A stretch of DNA of 64,000 nucleotides from Burkholderia cepacia GG4. Lineage in GTDB: Bacteria; Pseudomonadota; Gammaproteobacteria; Burkholderiales; Burkholderiaceae. The stretch spans positions 1-64,000 of the forward strand of contig NC_018513.1 in NCBI RefSeq assembly GCF_000292915.1. The letters are read 5' to 3'. Shown in pieces: positions 25,742 through 34,458 of the stretch. Both the position numbers and the translations under genes were made by a program. The notes under the pieces were generated by a model. It had not been told where the DNA came from and searched no databases. It worked only from the letters and a program-made list of their open reading frames with translations. Positions within the stretch are counted from its first letter, which is position 1; the number at the start of each line of letters is the position of its first letter.

Positions 25742-28422
25742 TTCCACTCCGATTGCGTGTTGCTTGTGGGCTGATTCGCGCGAATGTCCGTCTCTGCTGT
25801 CGGGCTGGTGGTGATGTCGCAGCGCGCGTCGGTCCGCGCGATGCTCATCCGGCTCGCTTGCGTATCAAGCGGCGGCACCGCAACCTGCATCGCGCATTGC
25901 CACGCGTCCGCGTGCCCCCATTTCACCGTGAGGCGCTCGTTCGACCCGCTCAGTCGCGCATAGACCTGGCCCCCCTGAGTCACCATGCCGACGCTGCTGC
26001 CGTTGCCGTCGAATACGGGGGCGCCGAACGGCAGCGACGAACCGTCGGGCAGCGACGCATGAATCAGCACCGGCCGGCCCTCGACGGTCGGATAACGGAG
26101 CATCACGGTTGCGCCGGCGCGCGGCGCGACCTGTTGGCTCGTCGTGCGCAATTCGACGTCGTCGGGCAGGCCGCGCGGGTCGATCGCGATCTCGTTGACG
26201 CGATACGGCGTGAGATACGGAACCACTGCGTACCCGCGCGGATCCAGCTTGACGCCACCATAGCCGATGACGGTCGCGCCGCGGGCGGACGGCGCAGCGA
26301 CGATCGCGATCGTGTCCGCCGTATAGGGCGATGCCGTGACGCCGGCCGGATGCGCAACGACCGTCCCGTTGATGCCGATCGACCCGGATCCGTAATGCTC
26401 CCCCTTGCCGAACGCCGCCTTGAACGCCGCATAGGGGGTTCGGTATTCGCCCGACAGGTTCCCCGAGTAACCCATGTCGGGATCGCGCGCCGTGGAGATC
26501 GAATAGCTTGCCTGATTGTCGGCGCCGGCAAGCCCGCTGACGGTCGCGGTCGCCCGGATGCCGCCTTCCGTGTTGTGCCCGACCGTGATGGCCGACCGTG
26601 GTACCTTGATCGACCGCCCGAGCGGCAGCGACGCGCTGAACATCGTTTGCGTGTCGAATTGCCCGCCCGAGAGCCGTGACCGGCTGACGTTGACGCTGTA
26701 GTCGATGTTCCGATAGCGATTGCTGTAACCGATCTGGAACTGCGTATCCGTGCCGGCGCGCTCCCAATAGTTTTGCGTAAAGCCGCTCGCGTAGACCTGT
26801 CCCCACTTGTCGCCAAGCGGCTGGGTCGCGGTGATCGCCACGCGATTGCGGGTGCGCCACAGCGCCGTGGCCGACGAGGCGGTCACGTTGCGCTTTGCAT
26901 TGTCGACGTAGGTCAGCGCATTGCTGAAATCCAGATAGCCTGACGACGAGAAGCGATAGGCGGCAACCGACAGGTTGCTGCCGGTCGGCTCGAACAGCTT
27001 GCTGTACGTGACGCGAACGCTCATGCCCTGCTGGCTGCGCCCGGCCGACGAGGTGCGGGCGCCGGATACGTCGAATGCCAGCGCGCCGTAGCGTGTGTTG
27101 AATGCGCTACCCGCCATCACGTTCTGGTAGTGCTCGTTTGCGAGCACGCCACCGTACAGCGTCAACAGGTTGTTCACGCCTCGATGCAGCGTCGCCTGCA
27201 GCACGCTCGGCGTGTACGACAGGTTCATGTTGCGCACGGTGCCGGCGACGAGGCTGAAGCGGGTCATGCCCGGACGCAACGATTGCGCGACGGCCGCATA
27301 GGGCACCTGCGACGTGCGCTTGCTGCCGTCCGATTCCGTGATCGTGACGTCGAGATTGCCGCCGTAGCCCGTCGGATAGAGATCATCGATCACGAAGGGG
27401 CCGGGCGGGACGGACGTGTCGTAGAGCACCACGCCGCCCTGCCGGACGGTCACGCGTGCGTTCGAGTTCGCGATGCCGTGCACGACGGGCGCATAGCCGC
27501 GCAGCGAATCCGGCCGCATGCGATCGTCGGTCGCGATCTGGACGCCCCGGAACGCGAACGTGTCGAACAGTTCGCCGGACGTGTTCGCGTCGCCGAGCGT
27601 CAGGCGAGCATCGAGCCGCTCGATGTCACGCTGCACGTAGGTATTGACGACGCCGTAGTGCCGCTTGTCGTGCTGCTGCCAGTTCAGCGCACCGTCGTGA
27701 CGGAAATACCAGCCGCCTGCATTGACGCCCGCATTCACCCCGACGTAAGCGGAATTCGATCCGAAGCCGCTCGCGACGTTGCGATAGACGTTCGCGCTAT
27801 AGCCGAGCATCGCGGACGTCACGCCAGCATCCCAGCTCGACGGATCGACATAGCCGCGCGCGACGCGACGCAGCATTGCCTGCGCGATGCCGACGTCGAG
27901 CCGCGCCTCGCCCGCGTCGAACGACACGGTCGCGCCCGGTACCGCACGCGACAACGGGATGCAGGCGGCCGGATCGGCCAGTTCGTCGAGCACGGCGGGG
28001 GGGAGCCGGCCGACATCGACATTGACTGCTTCGAGCAGGCGTCGATCGAAACAGATCAGCGCCCCGTCGTCGCCGTCGCGCACCGTGACGTCTTTGCGTC
28101 CAATCAGGTTGCCGTTGACATAGATGTCCGGACGGTAACTGCCGGGCCAGACCGGGCTGCCCTTCTCGTACCGGGCCAGATCGATGCTGCCGCCGGGTTC
28201 CGTCACGAAGAAATCGGGATTGAAGGTGACTTGCGCGACCTGTATCGCGCTACCGTCTTTTCCCGGGCTCGTGTGCGGCGGAATATCGGGCGAGGTGTGC
28301 TGGCCGCCGGCTGCCGTGAGCGGGATGGCGGAGTATGCCAGCATCACCAGCACATGCGACCGGCTTAGCGCGGGCATCGGCGTGCTGGCGAGCGTCCGGG
28401 TGGCGCGAGGGGCTTGCTTCAT
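25738..28422 (-). CDS. fimD: fimbrial outer-membrane usher
   Basis: An 894-residue usher that forms the outer-membrane pore and assembles fimbrial subunits. Visible features are an N-terminal periplasmic domain (FNPDFF, LARYEKG, YRPDIYVNG near residues 67-105), the long beta-barrel region interrupted by the plug, and paired C-terminal domains (the Cys pair near CAMQVAVPP and ARCDITT). Length is typical of PapC/FimD ushers (about 800-880). It is in an operon with chaperone, pilin and adhesin. The symbol is used by family analogy. Confidence 0.92.
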   Translation of the reverse strand: MKQAPRATRTLASTPMPALSRSHVLVMLAYSAIPLTAAGGQHTSPDIPPHTSPGKDGSAIQVAQVTFNPDFFVTEPGGSIDLARYEKGSPVWPGSYRPDIYVNGNLIGRKDVTVRDGDDGALICFDRRLLEAVNVDVGRLPPAVLDELADPAACIPLSRAVPGATVSFDAGEARLDVGIAQAMLRRVARGYVDPSSWDAGVTSAMLGYSANVYRNVASGFGSNSAYVGVNAGVNAGGWYFRHDGALNWQQHDKRHYGVVNTYVQRDIERLDARLTLGDANTSGELFDTFAFRGVQIATDDRMRPDSLRGYAPVVHGIANSNARVTVRQGGVVLYDTSVPPGPFVIDDLYPTGYGGNLDVTITESDGSKRTSQVPYAAVAQSLRPGMTRFSLVAGTVRNMNLSYTPSVLQATLHRGVNNLLTLYGGVLANEHYQNVMAGSAFNTRYGALAFDVSGARTSSAGRSQQGMSVRVTYSKLFEPTGSNLSVAAYRFSSSGYLDFSNALTYVDNAKRNVTASSATALWRTRNRVAITATQPLGDKWGQVYASGFTQNYWERAGTDTQFQIGYSNRYRNIDYSVNVSRSRLSGGQFDTQTMFSASLPLGRSIKVPRSAITVGHNTEGGIRATATVSGLAGADNQASYSISTARDPDMGYSGNLSGEYRTPYAAFKAAFGKGEHYGSGSIGINGTVVAHPAGVTASPYTADTIAIVAAPSARGATVIGYGGVKLDPRGYAVVPYLTPYRVNEIAIDPRGLPDDVELRTTSQQVAPRAGATVMLRYPTVEGRPVLIHASLPDGSSLPFGAPVFDGNGSSVGMVTQGGQVYARLSGSNERLTVKWGHADAWQCAMQVAVPPLDTQASRMSIARTDARCDITTSPTAETDIRANQPTSNTQSEWK

Positions 28423-28526
28423 GAGGACTTCGTTCCTGCTGAATAAAGCGAGTCGTCGTCCACTTGATGCGTCACGAGAGCGGCTAGCCTGTGTGCACGA
28501 CGTTGCGTAGGTAAGGGAGAATGGCG

Positions 28527-29297
28527 TCAGTGGATCGCGCCGCCGAGAGTCGCGTCGGACTTGACGTCGGTACCGTAGTCGTTGATCGTCGAATATTCGA
28601 ATTTCGTCCCTTGCGGCACATCGGGCAGGGGGGCGTCGAAGCGGAATGCGTGCGACTGACCGGGCGCGATCGTCGTGCCTTCGTCGATCTGGAACGCGCG
28701 GCCGTCGTGCTTGATTCGCACGTCGAGCACCGTCACATGGTACGGGGACCGGTTGGTGGCTTCGAGCGTACGCGCGTGGCCATCGCGAGCGCCTGTGAGC
28801 GCCCAGCCGAGCTGCTTCGCCGCATCAGCCGCATCGTCCGCACTGAGGCCGTTCGGGCGAAAGAAGATCTTGATTCTCGTGCGAAACGCGAGCTGAAGCG
28901 AATTCACGGCCTCTTCGGCCGCGCGTTGTGGCGCAACGTCCAGCACGTTGAGCCAGAAGAGCGATTCCCGGTCCTGCGGTAGCGGTTCGCCCGTATAGAC
29001 GAGCCGGAGCGTCTGGCCTTTGCCGGGGTCGATCCTCGACACGGGCGGCATCAGGATGAACGGTGCTTGCGACTTGCCTGGGCCTGAGTGCATGTCGCCG
29101 TCATCGACCCATGCCTGCACGAGCGAAGGCAGCGCGCCTGTATTGTCCAGCTTGACAGTGACCTCCCGGTCGCCCGCCGGATAGATCACGCGGGTTCCAG
29201 TCACGACGACGCCGGCCTTGGTCCACGGGGCCGCGAGCGCCAACGCCATGCCGAGAATAACCGGCAAGCAACGGGAAAGATGTTTCTGGATCTGCAT
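28527..29297 (-). CDS. fimC: fimbrial periplasmic chaperone (PapD/FimC family)
   Basis: A 256-residue protein with a signal peptide (SRCLPVILGMALALAAPW, cleavage after KAG near residue 30). Two immunoglobulin-like domains follow. The first carries GTRVIYPAGDREVTVKLDN, where the conserved Arg anchors subunit C-termini, and QTLRLVYTGEPLPQDRESLFW, the family signature. It stabilises pilin subunits before delivery to the usher. The start chosen is the ATG encoding MQIQKHL; the frame extends upstream but the extension is not signal-like. It lies between the pilin hairpin and the usher gene. Confidence 0.92.
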   Translation of the reverse strand: MQIQKHLSRCLPVILGMALALAAPWTKAGVVVTGTRVIYPAGDREVTVKLDNTGALPSLVQAWVDDGDMHSGPGKSQAPFILMPPVSRIDPGKGQTLRLVYTGEPLPQDRESLFWLNVLDVAPQRAAEEAVNSLQLAFRTRIKIFFRPNGLSADDAADAAKQLGWALTGARDGHARTLEATNRSPYHVTVLDVRIKHDGRAFQIDEGTTIAPGQSHAFRFDAPLPDVPQGTKFEYSTINDYGTDVKSDATLGGAIH

Positions 29298-29479
29298 TAC
29301 GTTTTGGAATGCGAAGTAATTAGCTTGCCGGATTATCGGCAAGACGGCGGGAATGCTCGGGATGGCTCGCGATGCCGTGTCATGGCGTCGCGAGCATCCG
29401 CTGTCATGGCGGTGCACCCACCGGCCATGCCAGCAGGTGTGCCTGAATGAATTACAAGCCAGGCGATCCGCGGGATCGT

Positions 29480-29512
29480 CCATACCCCGCGCACTGAAGG
29501 CGCGGGGTATGG
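29480..29512 (-). other. perfect 13-bp stem-loop just after the major pilin gene
   Basis: CCATACCCCGCGC (29480-29492) pairs perfectly with GCGCGGGGTATGG (29500-29512) around a 7-nt loop, beginning 3 bases past the fimA stop. There is no T-tract, so complete termination is unlikely. It probably protects the pilin part of the operon mRNA from 3' exonucleases, or attenuates the downstream genes, so that the major subunit is made in excess. Confidence 0.75.
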
Positions 29513-29515
29513 GTA

Positions 29516-30055
29516 TTACAGGTACTCGATCGCGTAGGTAACCGACGTGCTCACGCCCCCGCCCTTGACAGCGTCTTTCGCGTAATACTGTGCGCCGTAA
29601 GACAGCGTCGCCGAGTTGTTGACGACTTTGACCGACGGACCGGTACGCTGGCCACTATCGCCAGCCTTCAGCGCGAGTCCGTCCATACCGAGCAGCTGCA
29701 CCGCCACGTTGGTTGCCGCATCGGTTGCCGCGCGGTTGATCAGCGTGCCGTCCGTCCCGTCGACGTTGGGGCCGGCCTCGAAATAAGCGCGCGCCGATTT
29801 GCCGCCTCCCGTGCAACCGCTCAGCTCGATCGTGAAGTTCGTCCCGCCGGCCACGCTCCCCTTCGTGGCGAGTTTCGATGCTGCCACCGACGGCAATGAC
29901 ACGGTCGCATTCGGGCCCGCGTTGTTGATCGACACGTTGCAGGTCGCGCCGTTGATCGTGCCGGTGAAGGTTACCGTGCCGTCCGATGCCTGGGCGGCGA
30001 TCGGCAGAGCCGAGAAAGCGACCGCCAGAGCGGTCAATGCAAGTTTCGTTTTCAT
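29516..30055 (-). CDS. fimA: major fimbrial subunit (type 1 pilin)
   Basis: A 179-residue pilin with a signal peptide (MKTKLALTALAVAFSALPIA, cleavage after QAS near residue 24). The mature N-terminus (DGTVTFTGTINGATCNV) supplies the donor strand. The first Cys pairs with a second in ELSGCTGGG, the usual pilin disulfide. The C-terminus (YYAKDAVKGGG, SVTYAIEYL) has the penultimate-tyrosine beta-zipper pattern recognised by chaperone and usher. A good AGGAA ribosome site precedes the ATG. It is the first gene of the fimbrial operon and is followed immediately by a strong stem-loop. Confidence 0.93.
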   Translation of the reverse strand: MKTKLALTALAVAFSALPIAAQASDGTVTFTGTINGATCNVSINNAGPNATVSLPSVAASKLATKGSVAGGTNFTIELSGCTGGGKSARAYFEAGPNVDGTDGTLINRAATDAATNVAVQLLGMDGLALKAGDSGQRTGPSVKVVNNSATLSYGAQYYAKDAVKGGGVSTSVTYAIEYL

Positions 30056-30282
30056 GTCGTATTCCTAGTTGAAGTCTCGATCACTCCACCGGCCAGACTG
30101 CGTTCCGGTGACAGTCAATTATCCTGATCGAGCTATATTTCTAAATCGTAAACCGTCCAAACTGAACGAACGGCACCGACGCTGTGCCGGTATGCCTTCC
30201 CAAGACCAGGTTTGCTTCTTTCGATCTGCTTGATTCAAGCAGGATTACGAAATAATTGAGATAAAGCGATACCGGCGAATGT

Positions 30283-30534
30283 TTAACGTGTACCGAAAAG
30301 GCGGCCGATCGCGAAGATCGAGCCGACGATCGCGATACCCACGGCGACGATGCCCTTGCCGATCGACTCGACAACACCGGTCTGGCCGCCCGGTGCCGGC
30401 ATCGGGCTTTCCCACGGCTTCTCGAGCTTGCCGCTCGGCGGTTTCATCAGGTTGTTGATGAAGTCGACAATGGCGGAGGCGGAGATAGCGCCGCCCGATA
30501 CCGACTTGCACTCGGTCAGGTTCAGATCACGCAT
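30283..30534 (-). CDS. double-glycine-leader microcin-like peptide B
   Basis: An 83-residue precursor. The leader MRDLNLTECKSVSGG (15 residues) has the length and ending of microcin V-type leaders that are removed by C39 peptidases. The predicted 68-residue mature peptide has a helical start (AISASAIVDFINNLM), a proline-rich middle (KPPSGKLEKPWESPMPAPGG) and a strongly hydrophobic C-terminus with spaced glycines (GIVAVGIAIVGSIFAIGRLFG), suited to membrane insertion. The only Cys is in the leader. The ATG follows GGAAC; an in-frame ATG five codons upstream would spoil the leader. It lies 49 bp after peptide A and likely shares its transcript. Confidence 0.8.
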   Translation of the reverse strand: MRDLNLTECKSVSGGAISASAIVDFINNLMKPPSGKLEKPWESPMPAPGGQTGVVESIGKGIVAVGIAIVGSIFAIGRLFGTR

Positions 30535-30583
30535 GATTCGTTGTTCCATTGGATTGAAGGTTGGACTGATGGCGCGACGCGGC

Positions 30584-30901
30584 TCAGCGCGGTGCGGGCG
30601 AGCTCGGATCGAAGAGGCTTTCCATGGCCTTGTCGAACCACTTGGTCGTTTGTGTCGCATCGTTGATGACGCCGTACAGCACACCGCCGACCAGGCCGAG
30701 CACGCCACCGCAGATCATCCCGACACCGGCGGCAATCGAACCCATGCCGAGCAGGCCGGGACCGGCATTCCCGCCCGACACGCCACCCTTCCACGCACCT
30801 TCGATCAAGCCGGTCACGCCGCCCACCACCGATGCGCCGATACGGCTGAAAAAGCCACCGCCGCTCACCGCGTCCAGTTCCATCGACGTCAATTCACGCA
30901 T
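30584..30901 (-). CDS. double-glycine-leader microcin-like peptide A
   Basis: A 105-residue precursor. The leader MRELTSMELDAVSGG (15 residues) closely follows the microcin V leader pattern (MR-L-T--EL--VSGG). The 90-residue mature part is rich in glycine with repeated GxxxG spacings (VVGGVTGLIEGAWKGG, GMGSIAAGVGMICGGVLGLV) and one Cys, then a polar C-terminus ending PSSPAPR. This hydrophobic, glycine-zipper core is typical of class II bacteriocins. A strong AAGGAG ribosome site precedes the ATG. It is the first gene after the C39-peptidase ABC exporter gene, so it is presumably cleaved and exported by it. Confidence 0.85.
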   Translation of the reverse strand: MRELTSMELDAVSGGGFFSRIGASVVGGVTGLIEGAWKGGVSGGNAGPGLLGMGSIAAGVGMICGGVLGLVGGVLYGVINDATQTTKWFDKAMESLFDPSSPAPR

Positions 30902-31001
30902 TGTCTTGCTCCTTGCTGGTATGTGCCGATCATCGAAGGCCGGATCGGCGTCGGCCGTCCCGCCACGCGGTGCGTGACGGAGATTCTCGTCTCCAGTCGC
31001 C

Positions 31002-33152
31002 CTATGCCGCTTCCGGCGCGAGCAACGGTTCGATGTCCGCTTCGCGCGCCTTTCCGTGGGCGAGCACGATCACCCTGTCCGCGCTGCGGATCGTCTCGGG
31101 CCGGTGCGCGATGATGATCCGCGTGACGTTCATCGCGCGCACGGCGTCGTTGATCAGCCGTTCGCGCTCGACGTCGAGGTGGCTCGTCGCCTCGTCGAGA
31201 ACGAGGATCGCGGGCCGTCGATAGAACGCTCGCGCGAGCAGCACGCGCTGGCATTGCCCGCCCGACAGCGACGATCCCATGTCGCCGACGAGGCTCTGAT
31301 AGCCCATCGGCATCGCGACGATGTCGTCGTGAACCTGGGCGAGGCGGGCGGCCTCTTCGACGCGGGCCTGATCGGGCTGTGGATCGAAGAAGCCGATGTT
31401 GTCGGCAATCGAGCCCGCGAACAGGATGTCGTCCTGCATCACGCAGCCAATCAGCTCGCGATACGGGTGCAAACCGAGCTTGCGGATATCGACGCCGTCC
31501 ACCAGCACGCTGCCGTGCTCGGGCGTCAGCAGGCCCAGCAGCAGCTTGACCATCGTCGTCTTGCCCTGGCCGGATGGGCCGACGAGTGCGACCGATTCGC
31601 CGGGCGCGATCGAAAACGAGCAGTCGTCGAGCACCCATGGCTCCGTTTCCGCGTAGCGGAAGCGCACGCCGCGTACGTCGAGCGCCGGTGGCGCGACGCG
31701 GTCGTCAAACGAAGACGGCCGCGCGGCCTTCGCCTCCATGTCGGCCTCGACATCGGTGAGCACGATGTCGGCGAGGCGTTCGCCGTGCAGCCGCAGCATC
31801 CGGAAGTCGATTGCCGTCGCGATCAATCCCGCGCCGCGCGCCATGAACTGGTCGGCAAAGCTGATGAACGCGACCAGCATCCCCGCCGAGAACTGCCCGT
31901 CGAGCACCTGTTTCGCGGCGAGCCAGACGAGCACCACACGACCGGCGCCGGAAATCACGCCCTGCAGCGTCGAGAAACCGATCGACAGACGCTGGATCGC
32001 GACGTGCTTGTTGGTCGCTTCGACGACGGCGTTCGCGTAGGTCGCCACGCGTGCTTCTTGCTGGTTTGCGAGCTTGATCGCCTGCACGCCGCGAATCGAT
32101 TCGAGCAGGTTCGATTGCGCGCGCGCGTCGTAGACGATCTGTTCCTCGTGTGCCTGCCGGAACGGGCGGTACGCGATCCAGCGGATCACGCCGTAAGCGG
32201 CGAACAGGCCAAGCACGAGCCACGTCAGCGTCGGGCTGTAGACGAACAGCATCGCGAGCGTCACGGTCGCCATCACGCCGTCGAGCAGCGCGCCGACGAA
32301 CTGCGTCGTGAGCGTGCTCTGGATCGTGTTGAGCGCGCCGAACCGCGATATGACGTCACCGATGTGGCGCTGCTCGAAATACGTCATCGGCAGCCTGAAC
32401 AGGTGCGCGCAGACGTTCGCGGTCCACTGCACGCCGAGCAGGCTCGAGAACCACGTGACGACCCACGATCGCAGCGCGGACATCGCGCTCTGGAACAGCA
32501 CGACCAGCAGGAACCCGATGCCGAGCAGCGTCAGCAGATCAGCATCAGCCGATACCAGCACCTGGTCCATCACCCACTGCATGTAGAACGGCGTAATCAC
32601 GCCGAACACCTCCAGCGCCGCCGACAGCAGCAACACCTGCGCAAAGACCGCGCGGATGCCCGTCACACCGCCGATCAGCCGCGTCATCGAGATCGATTCG
32701 CTTCCCTCCGCAGGCCTGAACGACGGCGACGGCATCAGCTCCAGCGCGACACCGGTGAAGTGATCGGACACCTCGGCGAGCGGCACGTCGCGTATGCCGC
32801 GCGCAGGATCGTGGATCGTGATCTTGCCGCGCGACACCGACTTCAGCACGACGAAGTGGTTCATGTCCCAGTGCAGGATGCACGGGCGGCGCAGCTGGCC
32901 GAGTTCGTCGAGCTCGAGCCGCAGTGCGCGCGATGCAAGGCCGAGCCGATAGGCGATCAGCATCACGTCGTTGAGTGTCGCGCCTTTCAGCGACGGGCTG
33001 AAGCGGCGCCGCAGGCTGACGAGGTCGATGTGGTGGCCGAAATAGCCGGCGACCATCCCGACACAGGCGAGGCCGCACTCGGCTGCCTGGGTCTGCAACA
33101 GCATCGGCAGGCGCCGGCGCCAGCCAAATTGCAACGCGTCGATCCATTTCAT
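31002..33152 (-). CDS. peptidase-containing ABC transporter (C39 domain; bacteriocin exporter)
   Basis: A 716-residue CvaB-like transporter. The N-terminal C39 cysteine peptidase has the catalytic Cys in QTQAAECGLACVGM (near residue 26), His in HWDMNHFVVL (near 100) and Asp in TIHDPARG. The six-helix membrane domain covers about 160-430. The nucleotide-binding domain has GPSGQGKTT (near 525), LSGGQCQR (near 627) and ILVLDEATS (near 647). All catalytic residues are present. It would cut double-glycine leaders and export the peptides across the inner membrane. The ATG encoding MKWIDAL is chosen although its ribosome site is weak; the frame can extend to 33227, overlapping the adaptor gene. Confidence 0.93.
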   Translation of the reverse strand: MKWIDALQFGWRRRLPMLLQTQAAECGLACVGMVAGYFGHHIDLVSLRRRFSPSLKGATLNDVMLIAYRLGLASRALRLELDELGQLRRPCILHWDMNHFVVLKSVSRGKITIHDPARGIRDVPLAEVSDHFTGVALELMPSPSFRPAEGSESISMTRLIGGVTGIRAVFAQVLLLSAALEVFGVITPFYMQWVMDQVLVSADADLLTLLGIGFLLVVLFQSAMSALRSWVVTWFSSLLGVQWTANVCAHLFRLPMTYFEQRHIGDVISRFGALNTIQSTLTTQFVGALLDGVMATVTLAMLFVYSPTLTWLVLGLFAAYGVIRWIAYRPFRQAHEEQIVYDARAQSNLLESIRGVQAIKLANQQEARVATYANAVVEATNKHVAIQRLSIGFSTLQGVISGAGRVVLVWLAAKQVLDGQFSAGMLVAFISFADQFMARGAGLIATAIDFRMLRLHGERLADIVLTDVEADMEAKAARPSSFDDRVAPPALDVRGVRFRYAETEPWVLDDCSFSIAPGESVALVGPSGQGKTTMVKLLLGLLTPEHGSVLVDGVDIRKLGLHPYRELIGCVMQDDILFAGSIADNIGFFDPQPDQARVEEAARLAQVHDDIVAMPMGYQSLVGDMGSSLSGGQCQRVLLARAFYRRPAILVLDEATSHLDVERERLINDAVRAMNVTRIIIAHRPETIRSADRVIVLAHGKAREADIEPLLAPEAA

Positions 33153-33198
33153 TGTTCGTGTGGACTGGGTAACGAGTGTTTCGGGGTGAGCGGGGCAG

Positions 33199-34458
33199 TC
33201 ATGTCGACGCGCGGCGACCGAGCGCATACAGCGGCTCGAGCACCCACTCGATCAGCCGGCGCTTGTCGATCAGCACGTCCGCTTCGAGCGCCATTCCCGG
33301 ACGCAGCGCTTCGCGCTTGCCGTAGGCGAGGATGTCCTGCCGGTCGAGCGCAACGACGACCCGGTACAGTTGCTCGCGCACGTCCGTTCGTCCGGTGAGG
33401 TTCGCGGCTTCCTGCGGCGTAAGCGCGGTACGCGAAACTTCGGTCACGCGGCCGAACTGCTGCCCGAACTTCTGGAACGGATAGGCCTCGTAGCGCAGCA
33501 CGACGCGCGCTCCCGGCCGCACGAAGCCGATCGCGCGGCTCGGCACCATCAGCCGGGCTTCGAGCTGCGTGCCCTGCGGCAACAGCGACACGAGTGACTG
33601 GCCGGCATTGACGGTTTGCCCGGGCTTCGCGAGCAGCGCTGCGACGACGCTCGCCTGAGGGGCGCGCAGGATGATCGCGCGGCGCGCCTCGTTCTCGGCG
33701 AGCGACTGATCGATATCGGCAAGCTTGCGTGCGATCTCGTTCTGCTGGTTGCGGGTCGTGAGCGGCAGTTCACGCAACTGCTGGCGAATCTGGTCGAGCT
33801 GCTGCTCGACGTCGAGGCGCTGTCGTGCGAGATCCTGCAGCCGTGCTTGCGTGTCGAGCAGCGCAGCTTCCTGTTGCTCGACCTGGGTGTTCGACACGTA
33901 ACCCTGCTCGCGCATCGACTGCAGCTTGTCGAGCTGCCGTTGCGCGAGATCGACCTGGCGCGTCCGTTGCGCCTTTTGCAGCGCGATCTGTGCGAGTTGC
34001 TCGTCGAGTGCGACCGCACGTGCGTGCAGCCCGCGCTTCGCCTCGTCGCTCAACTGCGATTGGCCGGCGAGGTCGGTTTCCAGGCGCGAACGCTGAAACC
34101 TGAGTTGCCTGGCGACCATTTCCCGCGTGCCGCCGAATTCGGTCGCGACTTCGGCCGAGATCGCCAACAGTTCGGCGCCGGCCGCTACCGTCTGCCCCTC
34201 GCGTACCCGTGACTCGAGCACGGTGCCCATCATCGGCGGCGCGACGCTCAGCAGTCCGTGGGTCGGCAGCAGCTGGCCAGCGACGCGCTCGCGCTTCGTA
34301 TAGGTGCCGAACACCAGCAATGCGACGATCGCAAACGTCAATGCGGTCGCCACGCCGATCATCAGCCAGCGGTACGGCGGCGAATACAGGCTGACCGTGC
34401 CCATCAGCTTGTGTTTCGTCGCGTCGAGCGCCTCCTGGCGGAACAGTCCGTCGGTCAT
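33199..34458 (-). CDS. HlyD-family membrane fusion protein (CvaA-like)
   Basis: A 419-residue periplasmic adaptor of the type I exporter. It has a short cytoplasmic start, a transmembrane helix near residues 35-57 (WLMIGVATALTFAIVALLVF) and a split lipoyl domain (MMGTVLESRVREGQTVAAG and the later LRAPQASVVAALLAKPGQTV). A long coiled-coil hairpin (about 130-270, many Leu/Gln heptads) separates the two lipoyl halves, and a beta-barrel C-terminus follows. It links the C39 ABC transporter to the outer-membrane channel. Its ATG overlaps the stop of the channel gene as ATGA. Confidence 0.92.
   Translation of the reverse strand: MTDGLFRQEALDATKHKLMGTVSLYSPPYRWLMIGVATALTFAIVALLVFGTYTKRERVAGQLLPTHGLLSVAPPMMGTVLESRVREGQTVAAGAELLAISAEVATEFGGTREMVARQLRFQRSRLETDLAGQSQLSDEAKRGLHARAVALDEQLAQIALQKAQRTRQVDLAQRQLDKLQSMREQGYVSNTQVEQQEAALLDTQARLQDLARQRLDVEQQLDQIRQQLRELPLTTRNQQNEIARKLADIDQSLAENEARRAIILRAPQASVVAALLAKPGQTVNAGQSLVSLLPQGTQLEARLMVPSRAIGFVRPGARVVLRYEAYPFQKFGQQFGRVTEVSRTALTPQEAANLTGRTDVREQLYRVVVALDRQDILAYGKREALRPGMALEADVLIDKRRLIEWVLEPLYALGRRAST

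Noticed and set aside
30141..30377. Possible immunity peptide overlapping the 3' end of peptide B
   Set aside because: The frame overlaps peptide B out of phase, lacks a ribosome site and has no convincing membrane helix pattern.
31056..33398. 780-residue plus-strand frame opposite the ABC exporter
   Set aside because: An antisense shadow of a gene with all catalytic motifs intact on the minus strand.
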